Origin: Paguma larvata
Taxonomy: Eukaryota; Chordata; Mammalia; Carnivora; Viverridae
DNA: 64,000 bases
NCBI GenBank assembly: GCA_030068075.1
Contig: CM057823.1
Span: forward strand, 14,108,485 to 14,172,484
Direction: 5' to 3'
A program made the position numbers and the translations under genes. The notes beneath the pieces are model-generated. The model was not told where the DNA came from, made no database searches, and saw only the letters and a list, made by a program, of their open reading frames with translations. Below are positions 55,332 through 64,000 of this stretch, piece after piece; position 1 is the first letter of the stretch; the number at the start of each line of letters is the position of its first letter.

Positions 55332-55900
55332 GCTGTTTCCAGCTGTTTGGATTTGTAAATATTTTATTACCATTTACTTCTTGACAGGAACCCCTGACTC
55401 CAATCTCCGCAAGCTTCAGCCTGTCCCACATGGCCATTCCTCGGCTCCATGATGTTTAAGGACTCCTCAGTTCTAGAAAATGAAGTCTAAATTCTTTAGG
55501 TAGAAGGCCCTCCACTCACTAGCCTTAACCCATTTTTTTAGTCTTAAAATTGATTATGCTATGACCACCCTCACCCTCAGCACAGATACTTCCTATATTC
55601 ATTACTTGGCTTAGAAGGCTTTCTATATACAAAACGCCTGCCTTAGCTCATCTACGTCAATGGGATTTTAAGGTCCAGCTCAAATGGAAAAATCTTCCAG
55701 AAAGGACCTTCTCTATCCTCAGCCCACCCTCAACAAGATGTGATCTTTGCTTTCTTTGAACATGCATAACACTTTGCATCTCTTTTGTGGTAAATATCAC
55801 TTCTACCTTGTGTGGAGTTGTATATTTCTGTATTAGGTACCTAGCATTTAAATAGTTAGCTGACTTATTTGCTCATTAAATAGCTATTGAATTGAGCTGA

Positions 55901-56305
55901 CATATGGGCCATGCTACAGAATGAAGCTTATTTCCTGTTTGTGTTATAATTTGATACCCGTGATGAGATGGAAACACCATTGATTTTCATAATGAAAGAT
56001 GGACATGAGAAAGGAGGACGGAGAAAATGAATCCAATAAATACAGCTCCAGGAGCTTACATTATGCTTCATTTTTCAAGCCTCATCCCTGTATTATGCCT
56101 TGAGAGATTCTAGAATAAATATGATAGCAGTTCATGAGTAAAGGACTTGAGAATATTTGTTGACTCCAAACTCGGTGATGATTCTCCACTATGATTTGTC
56201 ATGGAAAATGCTCATGCCATCTCAGGCGGCACTTACAGGGTCAAGTTCAGAACAAAGAGGGGATTGTCCCATAGTGCTTTTGGACCCATCTTGTCTGGTA
56301 GGTTT
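55901..56305. other. Unique sequence, no gene seen
   Basis: No supported feature besides the direct repeat. Confidence 0.4.
56029..56056 (+). repeat. 28-bp direct repeat, copy 2
   Basis: aatccaataaatacagctc followed by caggagct, 891 bp downstream of copy 1. The flanks do not continue the match convincingly. Confidence 0.9.
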
Positions 56306-56309
56306 GATC

Positions 56310-56480
56310 AGTGTGGTCACCATTTCTCAGACCTGCTATAGGACCAGAATAACCTACAAAGCTGTTTAAAAAATACAGATTTCTGGATTCTACCTTCAAG
56401 AAATTCTGAATGAACAGGTTAGGGAAGAGCTGAGAGATCACAAATTGTTTTAACCATCACAGATTGTTTGGGGTTCGCTA
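56310..56480 (+). mobile_element. MER5A-like relic (tentative)
   Basis: ggaccagaataacctacaaag, ctgtttaaaaaatacagattt, ctggattctaccttcaag and gtttggggttcgctaatc are compatible with a diverged MER5-type element. Confidence 0.5.
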
Positions 56481-56669
56481 ATCTAAAAAAATCTTTAAAG
56501 TTGTTTCTAATTCTGGAATCCTGTTATTCAGAGTGTTCAGTTTCTGGTTCCATGGTCTCAAGCTCCCGGCTTACTGCCTCTGCTGGTTCTCATTATTGTT
56601 AGATTCACCTTTGGGTCTTCTGATGTTCTGCCTATGGGAAAGAGGGCACCTCTAGATCGGCCAAGAGGT

Positions 56670-56770
56670 AAGATTTGGGGTTTTAGCTAACTGGTTATTT
56701 TAGTGTTAGTCACTTAATGCATCAAGCCTCAGTTTCCCCATTAGTAATGAGGGCTATAACTCACAAGCCT
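56670..56770 (+). mobile_element. MIR fragment
   Basis: gtgttagtcacttaatgcatc followed by aagcctcagtttccccattag and taatgagggctataactcac. Confidence 0.7.
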
Positions 56771-57575
56771 CAGCAATTCAGTTTATCCTCCAGAGATGAA
56801 TGAAATGGACCTAGGATATTATCCCAGCAGAGGACCCACCAAAAAAAACAATATGCAGGGTTATCAGACGGTCTTGGGTATCCGAAGGTAAGCAGATCCC
56901 AGGTGGCAGTGAAACAGATAGAACTGGTATCTTGTCAGAGCTGATGGTGTATTCTAGGAGGAGATCTAAAAAGAAGTTGTGCTGCCCATAACCCCTTCAT
57001 CACCCTAGAGGCAGAAGCAGTGTTAGTCGTTCCCACTTGGGGGTGGAAAAGATGAAGGAAGCCAGATGCTCTGTCCATTCTGATTTCAGATGTTTACTGC
57101 CGCCTTCTAAATAAATAAGGCCACTGGAGCTTTAAAAGCCCAATCCAGACAGAGGACCAAGAGGAAGGAGTAACTTTTTAGCCCTAACACTATTTGTTTA
57201 TCGTGTGTCCATTGTCATTAACCCCTGAGAGTGAAAGCAGACTGCGTCATTTCATTTTCCATTATCTAGTTTATGATGTCGTTAAAATTAATTGAGTGTT
57301 CATCTCAGCATATAAGGAGCAGGCCATGTGGAGGAGGCAGTGTTCCTGGAAGAACACTGGCGGTGGCTCTGAGTGTGTTCTTCCCTTCAGCACGGAACAG
57401 CCTGGGCCCTGCTCCCATGGCTAGGACGGTGGCATAGTTAATGATGGTCACTACGTGTTCTCAGCACATTGTTTCTTGGTAGAAGACATCTCAGGACTGA
57501 AACACTGCTTGGAGTCAGAGAGGAGAGAGTAAGACAATTTGCACATTTATTTCTTCTGGATTTAAGATAAAGTGG
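56771..57575. other. Unique sequence, no gene seen
   Basis: No recognised feature. Confidence 0.45.
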
Positions 57576-57577
57576 AG

Positions 57578-57765
57578 AGCTTCTGTTTGAGATGGATGAT
57601 GACAATGTTTTGGAAACGGGTAGTGGAGACGGTTGCACGATATTGCTGAATGTATTTAATGCCACTGAATTGCACATTTAAAAATGGCTAAAAATTCATG
57701 GGTAAATTTTATATTATATATATTTCATATATGTATATACCATTTTTTAAAAAAAAGGAAGTGGG
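57578..57765 (+). mobile_element. Old L1M 3' end
   Basis: gatggatgatgacaatgtttt, gagacggttgcacgatattgc, tgaatgtatttaatgccactg, gaattgcacatttaaaaatgg and gggtaaattttatattatat, ending in an A run: the common end of old L1 elements. Confidence 0.88.
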
Positions 57766-59360
57766 TTGGCTTCTCCAGAGACTAGTCCAGTCATTGGAAG
57801 AGAGATAATTAACACTGACCAGCTTCCCTCTTGGTTTCAAATGGCACACTGAATGAGTCACCTTTTGTAAGGTTGACTTATCTTGGGAGCAGTGACAAAA
57901 GCTGCCTTTGTAGGAACCAAACAGGTACTTATGCCCAATCTAATTCTGGACCAAATGGAACTTCTCTAATTCATAATACCTAAATATGTTTTAGAAATAT
58001 ACTTTAACTCCTTTTATCCTCCAAAAGATGGACCTAAGAGTTTGTCTCTTGGGTAGACCATCCTACTTCTCCTGTGGAAATGATAAACAGTTCGTCTCAT
58101 TTAGTATAGATGCACATTTTTTTTTTGAATGCCAACTCCCTCTACCCCTCCCCCCGCTTTTTTTCTTCCAGAACTGAATACTTCAGTGCAGAGCTAGAAA
58201 AGGTAAAGGCTTTGGATTTATGGTCCAGGCTCACACCATCTTTGGGACTTTGAATGTCTTCACCAGCTGGAGTTCAGAAACAGATAGAATCAGAAGGTTG
58301 GGAAAGGACTGGATAGACAGATTCATCACTGATGTGATGCCTGTCAAATGGTCACAGTCTTTGGTCGGACACATCCAGAATGGCTTTTCTCTTTGGTAAA
58401 GGTCACACCCTGTGACCATTACTCAGCCTATCTCTCTAGAGAGTCCTTCACAATTTTAGACATAAACATATTTTAAAAGTATCTTCCACTCATCCAGAGG
58501 CTTATACTTCTGCTGGCTCTGTATTGGGTTCAGATTACATTATTTTACTGTTGCAGGAAGTCTTTTTCGAGTTCAGAAATTTCAGTTCAATTCACATTTT
58601 CTACTTGTAATTTCTAGCTGGAAATCATATATGGAAGCTGAGTTCACCTCCCTCGCTCCTGGAGCTTGCTGGCTGTTTCCAGGGCCTTCCTCATTATTCA
58701 AACCGCTACTCATTCCCATGAATACCAAAAGCAATGCTTGATGGTTGTGAAAGGTTTTCATCCTCACAGGTCATGAAATGGAACAGAATACTTTCTGTTT
58801 ATCACCTACACTAAGGATTTACGATCGCCTCAGTGTTATATTTCTAGACACTGTATTCTGAAGGAAAGCATCTTGCCCTGAGGTAAGGACAACTTCTTTA
58901 TTCATATTGAAAATGACAGCAAGTAAAGGGCAAGGATTTTTTTAAAAAATCCCACTTTTGGTATGTTCAGAATGAAAATCATATTAAAATAAGACCTTTA
59001 AAGTGCCTCCTTTCACTGTTCACTTGGGAAGATACTTCACAGACGGAACAGATATTCTGAAATGTTGCCTGGTCTGAAATCTTTTATCTGGAGTTTTAGA
59101 AGAGCAAAGGGTATGACATATGGAAAGGAGAAACCAGCCGTGGGGAGGCATGGCTAGGGATAGAGACAGGAATGTAAATTATATAACTGATTCTCACCTC
59201 AGAAGATTTCTGGCCGGTTTCTAGCCGTGGAGTATCACACTTGAGTATAGGAGCTTGCATATGGGGCAGTTAAGGGCAGATGTGATTTGCCGATAGTGGT
59301 GCAGACCTGCAAGCTTTGTATGTCCCAGCGCATGACCAAAGGTGCACTATTTTTACATAA
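57766..59360. other. Unique sequence, no gene recognised
   Basis: About 1.6 kb single-copy DNA without lineage SINEs. Only short scattered frames. Confidence 0.5.
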
Positions 59361-59862
59361 TCATGGTCGGCATGGATTGAGCTGTATCCCCCACCCCCAC
59401 CCTAAATTCATATATGGAAATCCTAACCCCCAGTTTCTTAGAATATGACTTTATTTGGACATAGATTATTACAAGTGTAATTAGTTAAGATGAGGTCATT
59501 CTGGCCCCAAATTCCACATGACTGGTGTCCTTATAAAAAGCAGGAATTTGGGCACAGAGACAGACGTGTATAGAGGGAAGATGATGTGAAGACGGGTAGA
59601 ATCCCATCCACCAGGGGCACCAGAGAGTGCCAGTAAACCATGAGAAGCTAGGAGAGAAACATGACACAGATCCTTCCTTCTGTTAAAAACAAGACAATGG
59701 CACCAAATGGAGTTGCTTATGTGAAGCCCCACATCACCAAACCAAGACTTAATTTATTACAGTTTTGGCTCTCCAGAAATGGAATCTTAAATCAATCAAT
59801 CACAAATGGCTTAATGAGCATTAAGTTAGGTAATCTGCCTGATAGATCACTGTCACCCCCCT

Positions 59863-59878
59863 AAAGAAAGTAACCTCG
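59863..59878. repeat. Target-site duplication, left copy (aaagaaagtaacctcg)
   Basis: Perfect 16-bp match to 60107-60122, across the SINE. Confidence 0.96.
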
Positions 59879-60106
59879 TTGGGGCGCCTGGGTGGCTCGG
59901 TTAAGCGGCCGACTTCGGCTCAGGTCATGATCTCACAGTCTGTGTGTTCGAGCCCCGCGTTGGGCTCTGTGCTGCTGGCTCAGAGCCTAAAGCCTGTTTC
60001 GGATTCTGTGTCTGCCTCTCTCTCTGCCCTTCCCCTGCTCATGCTCTTTCTGTCTCTCAAAAATAAATAAATGTTAAAAAAAATAAAAATAAAAATAAAA
60101 AAAAAA
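59879..60106 (+). mobile_element. CAN-SINE, well preserved
   Basis: Head ttggggcgcctgggtggctc, then ggttaagcggccgacttcgg with four bases (agtc-like) missing compared with other copies, core ggctcaggtcatgatctcac, box B tgttcgagcc, and tail aaaaataaataaatgttaaa plus an A-rich extension. Its flanking duplication is perfect (16 bp), so it is among the youngest insertions here. Confidence 0.97.
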
Positions 60107-60178
60107 AAAGAAAGTAACCTCGCAATAACCAACCTGCTTTTTTGCCCGGTATAACTTCCTTGTTCCCGTTCCCTTCTG

Positions 60179-60187
60179 CCTATAAAC
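60179..60187 (+). promoter_or_regulatory. TATA-like box of the solo LTR
   Basis: cctataaac lies about 85 bp upstream of the polyadenylation signal. Past function as the retroviral promoter is inferred. Confidence 0.5.
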
Positions 60188-60263
60188 GTCTTTCCTTTTG
60201 TATAGTTGCTCAGAGCCCCTTTCTATCTGTTAGACTGAGTGCTGCCTGATTCATGAATTGGTG

Positions 60264-60269
60264 AATAAA
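60264..60269 (+). promoter_or_regulatory. Polyadenylation signal of the solo LTR
   Basis: aataaa in ggtgaataaaaccagt, in the R-region position expected for an LTR. Confidence 0.6.
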
Positions 60270-60301
60270 ACCAGTAAGATCTTTAAGATTTACTCAGTTG
60301 A

Positions 60302-60513
60302 GGGGCGCCTGGGTGCTCAGTGGGTGAGCATCTGACTTCGGCTCAGGTCATCATCTAGCAGTTTGTGAATACGAGCCCCGCGTCAGGCTCTCTGTTGACA
60401 GCTCAGAGCCTAGAGCCTGCTTCAGATTCTGTGTCTCCCTCTCTCTCTCTGCCCCTGCTCATGCTCTCTCTTTCTCTCAAAAATAAATAAACATTGAACA
60501 ATAATAAAATAAA
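60302..60513 (+). mobile_element. CAN-SINE
   Basis: Head ggggcgcctgggtgctcagt, core ggctcaggtcatcatctagc, ttgacagctcagagcctaga, CT-rich part and tail aaaaataaataaacattgaa. Perfect 14-bp target duplication atttactcagttga (60288-60301, 60514-60527) inside the LTR. Confidence 0.97.
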
Positions 60514-60690
60514 ATTTACTCAGTTGAATTTTGTTTTTTAATACCACACAGCACTCAAAAGGAACCAACTCTATCACACTTTATCTCAGGCTTCTAGCCA
60601 CCTAAACTGTGAGAAAATAATCTTCTGTCGTTGAGACTACCCAGTTTGTGGTACTTGGTGGTAGTGATTTGAGTTGACTAACACAATGGT

Positions 60691-61674
60691 CAACCTGAAA
60701 GCCCCCAGTGCCGTGCATTGTTTTGCAAAGAATCATAGAAGCTGTAATACCTAAAGGTGCAATTTTATTGTCAAAACATTTATGATTAGAAATGTTTATT
60801 TTTTTAAAAATTATTTTAAAAAATTAAAAAAAAACTATTTTAACGTTACTGCCGGACAGGTCCACAGGCACTTCCACAGGTAGCTGGACGTGGCCTTTTT
60901 GCTTGCGTGGTCCTGGTTGTTGGAAGAGGCTGGGGCCTCTAGTGAGGTGACAGGGCAATAGGCACCCCACGTTTATTATTTCCAGATCCCATTTGCTTTC
61001 AGGGGAGACACAGATTCCATTCTGCTGGCCCACTTCCAAATCTCCAACTGCAACTGCATTCTAAATCTGGATGGTTTTGCATTTCACTCTCATGATCTGA
61101 GCCGATACATCTGTGAAGTTGTCATTTCTTTCCCCAATGGTTTTGACGATGAGCTATTTACAAATCTTATATTTATAAGTTTGTGTTTCTGTGTGTGTAT
61201 GTATTCACTAAGTTGGCAATTTTTAGGCTAATAAGTTTGTTTCTATGATCAATCTGCTGAGCCATACTCTGACTTTTTGGGTTTTTGGGCCAGAGTTTTC
61301 TGAGGTAAAGACATGGGCAATGATGCCTGTTACCTGGAGGCAGCCAGGTCTCCTCATGACGGTCTTAGCTCGTCACTGTGACCCAACAGAATTACAAGTC
61401 AGTTATCCTAAGAGCATGCAAAAGTCATTCAGACATTTGCTTACGTCTCTTGAAAAGGCATCAAAGCAGAAAGTGCAAGGTACTGAATGTCACGTGGTAA
61501 CATGTTCCAAAGCCCTCCTCACACAGGAGCAGCCCTTCCCTTCGCATCCCTTCTGAGCAGCAAGGCAGATGGACAAATGGACTAAGAACAAGGCTGGTCT
61601 GCCCCACACCCCTGGATCCTTCTTGAGCTGGCGTTATCATCGTGTTGTTTCATTTAGCATCTCCTGGATTTTTA
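60691..61674. other. Unique sequence, no gene recognised
   Basis: About 1 kb including an AT-rich patch (60775-60840). The 103-codon frame at 61245-61556 has no known domain. Confidence 0.45.
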
Positions 61675-61688
61675 TCCGTGGTCTTCAG

Positions 61689-61877
61689 GGGCGCCTGGGT
61701 GGCTCAGTCGGTCAAGTGTCCAACTTTGGCTCAGGTCATGATCTCATGGTTTGTGGGTTTGAGCCCTGGCATCGGGCTCTGTGCTGACAGCTCAAAGCCT
61801 GGAGCCTGCTTTGGATTCTGTGTTTCCCTCTCTCTCTCTCTCAAAAATAAATAAACATTAAAAAAATAAAAAATAAA
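61689..61877 (+). mobile_element. CAN-SINE (plus arm of an inverted pair)
   Basis: Head gggcgcctgggtggctcagt, core ggctcaggtcatgatctcat, short CT-rich part and tail aaaaataaataaacattaaa. Target duplication tccgtggtcttcag (61675-61688) / tcagtggtcttcag (61878-61891). Confidence 0.96.
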
Positions 61878-62058
61878 TCAGTGGTCTTCAGACTTTTGAC
61901 TGTTTATCCCATGCACGAAAACGGATAACCAGAGAGGGAAAGTTTTAAAATATTTGATACTATTGATGTATATGTGCTATTCATTATAAAATGTACATCA
62001 AAATTTTAAAAGCTTGAGACAAAGGTCATGTTTATAATCTCTTTCTGTGTATATATAA

Positions 62059-62276
62059 TTTTTAAATGTTTATTTATTTTTGAGAGAGAGAGAGAGAGAG
62101 AGAGTATATGCACATGAGCAGGGGAGGGGCAGAGAGAGATGGAGACAGAAGATCTGAAGCAGGCTCTGAGCTGAGAATGGAGAGCCAAGTCCATGTGGGG
62201 CTTGAACTCACGAACTGTGAGATCATGACCCAAGCTGAAGTCAGATGCTTAACCAACTGAGTCATCCAGGCGCCCC
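62059..62276 (-). mobile_element. CAN-SINE, minus strand (second arm of the inverted pair)
   Basis: Tail complement aaatgtttatttatttttga, (GA)n at 62082-62104, body, gagatcatgacccaagctga and head complement gtcatccaggcgcccc. The flanks tctgtgtatatataa and tctgtatatgtatt suggest a decayed target duplication. Confidence 0.94.
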
Positions 62277-62452
62277 TCTGTATATGTATTAATAAGTAAC
62301 TTATTGACAAATTAACAAAAATTAGCCCTCACTCTATAACTTATAATAATAGTTTTTAATGAGAATGGTATGATTAAATAGATTTCATTATTTTAGAATA
62401 TATTGATTTAGTACTTGTGATACACTGATTCTAATTCACGTTATAGATACGG

Positions 62453-62454
<2 letters not shown>
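62277..62454. other. Unique AT-rich sequence
   Basis: No recognised feature. Confidence 0.4.
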
Positions 62455-62483
<29 letters not shown>

Positions 62484-62492
62484 TTTCTTTGA
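62455..62492 (+). repeat. (CT)n/(CTCTGT)n simple repeat
   Basis: tctctctctctgtctctctctg units followed by a short cttt run. Confidence 0.92.
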
Positions 62493-64000
62493 TACTTGAC
62501 TTTATTGCTTACAGCAGCTGAAAAAGACGCACAGAACCAGATAGAAGAAATGCCCCTCTAGATGTTCGTTTTCGTTCCATTCTGCTGATTATGCAAAGGT
62601 TTTTGTTTAAATTCTGCTACTTAATTTTATCTTCTCTGACGTTAATCAGTGGCTCTTCCTAAATCATCACAAGTTATTTCATTTCTGTGCCTTTAATAAA
62701 TAGGTTCAAAATCCACTAAAACTCTTGGAGAATTTTCAACAGAATTTTGATAGTCTCTCCAAGTGTACTAATATGGGAGTTTTTATGGGTGACACACACA
62801 TATTTTTTTTTCAGGTAAAAACAAAATCACATAGACAGGGAAATGTTTCCAAATATCCTCTTTCAAATTGTTCTTTTCATCACATGCGTCTCCTCAAAGA
62901 GCACTTTCTACCAGACTGACCAATGTCTGTCCAAATCCAGTAGGTCACCTCTGATTTTTAAAATACTCTGCCATGTGGGCAGATGAAGAATTCACTTGGG
63001 GGGTGGGAAAAAGGTCAGTTCCGTCACGGCCTTGATGTTCTCATGTTTGCATTAGTATTATCTTCAACTGGCTATTTGGGTTGTTGGGACATTTTCTCGG
63101 TGAGTTTTCTGCGGTAAAAACATAGGCAATTCCTTGAAAGAGTCGTTTTAAACCATCTGTTCATTTTGTGAGGATTAGTTTAGTTGAGTCTAGATGACAT
63201 GACCACAGATCCATGTCGCCAGGAACACATCTGCTGCAATGCCTCTCAGTGACCTGCCAGGTCGAGGCTGTCATCAACTTCCTCGATCAAAGAGTCTCCA
63301 TTCTTTTTTTGAGGATATTGGGGATACCACGGGGGTTCCATGACCAGGCTTGAGACATAGACTAAGTGAGGGTACCAATTCCAACATGTGTGTCAGTATT
63401 GGTTAGGTTAATCTTCTTTATTTTTTAAATAAAACTAAATATAAATAAAAGTTCTAATCTTTTGCACCCCAGTCGATCAATGCTGGACACCTCATTTTGG
63501 AGATCACTAATCTAGATCAACACAACAAAATCACAGGACCCAGAGAAATTCAGAAACCTTCTTCTTGGGAAGGGTGGCTGGAAAGGCTATGAAATCCTCC
63601 GATACTGTTTTTAGTTTCTGCTGTATTGCTTACAATCACTTTGGGAAACGTAAGGACCAAACGGATCCCCCTTGTCAAGTGAAGGAAACTCACAGCAAGG
63701 CATCCGGGGCGCATTGAGGAGCGTGCATTCCTGGGAACCATCTCTGTTGTATGACCTTGAATCATGACCTGAGCCTTTGTTCCATTTTCACAAAGCTGTG
63801 CTGACCTTCCCTTATGGCTCCGGTGGGGCTTCTACAGATGAGCCAGAATATCCAATAGCAAACAGCAAGTGTATCAGACTCATTTGTTAGGATTTCTTTT
63901 TGGTCAATTAAGAAAATAGCTTTCCAAAGCTCTCACAAAGGCTTTCGCAGAGCTCATAAAGGTAATGTTCAAACTGTCTCTCATGATTCCTTGACTATGA
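62493..64000. other. Unique sequence to the window end, no gene recognised
   Basis: About 1.5 kb of single-copy DNA. Short frames at 62725 and 63550-63765 have no known domain. Confidence 0.5.

Larger units (their letters stand above)
54895..55900 (+). mobile_element. L2 element interrupted by an LTR fragment
   Basis: Left: ctaactggttggcatatctta, ctcacagcagtccctcccttt. Right: gaatgaagtctaaattctt-like, agaaggccctccactcactag, ggtccagctcaaatggaaaaa, gaaaggaccttctctatcctc, ataacactttgcatctcttt and ttaaatagctattgaattga. This is typical L2 3' order. Confidence 0.8.
59681..60548 (+). mobile_element. Solo LTR of an ERV1-like endogenous retrovirus (family not named)
   Basis: Starts tgttaaaaacaagacaatgg and ends near aataccaca (TG...CA). 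It holds a TATA-like cctataaac (60179-60187) and a polyadenylation signal aataaa (60264-60269), in the order expected for plus-strand U3-R-U5. Two SINEs (59879-60106, 60302-60513) account for more than half its present length. No internal retroviral genes remain. Confidence 0.72.
59363..60690 (+). mobile_element. MLT1-type (ERVL-MaLR) LTR hosting a younger LTR
   Basis: Left part 59363-59680: catggattgagctgtatcccc, ttagaatatgactttatttgg, aattagttaagatgaggtcat, gactggtgtccttataaaaag, gggcacagagacagacgtgt. Right part from about 60549: actcaaaaggaaccaactct, gccacctaaactgtgagaaa, cccagtttgtggtacttggt. The break is filled by the element at 59681-60548. Confidence 0.88.

Noticed and set aside
63761..63775. 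atcatgacctgagcc as part of another minus-strand SINE
   Set aside because: The word matches the SINE core complement, but neither side continues the SINE. Probably coincidence or an unrecoverably decayed fragment.

Overview
The window looks like an intergenic or intronic stretch of a carnivore nuclear genome, most likely a cat or other feliform. The main evidence is about 24 copies of a tRNA-derived SINE. It has a head like ggcgcctgggtggctcag, a tRNA-like box B (gttcgagcc), a CT-rich middle and an A-rich tail with aaataaataaacatta. This is the Carnivora-specific CAN-SINE family; the felid assignment is an inference from tail and body wording. No convincing protein-coding exon, rRNA, functional tRNA gene, CRISPR array or bacterial-type operon was found. 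Most open reading frames are short and overlap on both strands. Many are translations of SINEs (recurring MAQSVKHPT-like peptides), L1 remnants or microsatellites.

Layout. 0-7 kb: SINEs, an old L1 3' region (about 2.2-2.9 kb), a tandem pair of minus-strand SINEs (3.06-3.5 kb), a MIR, another old L1 piece, and a SINE split by a templated copy of sequence about 0.85 kb away (5.84-6.18 kb versus 6.78-6.92 kb). 7-20 kb: mostly unique sequence with MIR and L2 fragments, a tandem SINE pair at 10.3-10.8 kb, an MLT1-type LTR at 12.8-13.3 kb, and two MIRs interrupted by SINEs. 20-27 kb: a 0.92-kb 5'-truncated L1 with target-site duplications and an internal microsatellite, plus MaLR-type LTRs. 27-42 kb: a GA-rich tract, a CpG-containing region at 38.2-38.7 kb, SINEs, and a MIR split by a small L1. 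42-48 kb: mostly unique, with a possible G-quadruplex and a polypyrimidine tract holding two copies of a SINE core. 48.5-51.6 kb: a roughly 3-kb dead L1 ORF2 relic. 51.6-59.3 kb: free of lineage SINEs, with L2, MaLR and hAT-type remnants. 59.3-60.7 kb: an MLT1 LTR containing a younger solo LTR, which itself contains two SINEs. 60.7-64 kb: two SINEs in opposed orientation and unique sequence.

No genes work together here. The legible content is the history of transposon insertion, nesting, microsatellite growth and small rearrangements. I found no undescribed gene system. The strongest observations are the templated insertion inside a SINE, the SINE-core repeat in the polypyrimidine tract, the microsatellite inside L1 ORF2, and the four-layer LTR/SINE nest. 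Family names come from memory of consensus sequences, without a database search. Boundaries are approximate unless target-site duplications (TSDs) are given.
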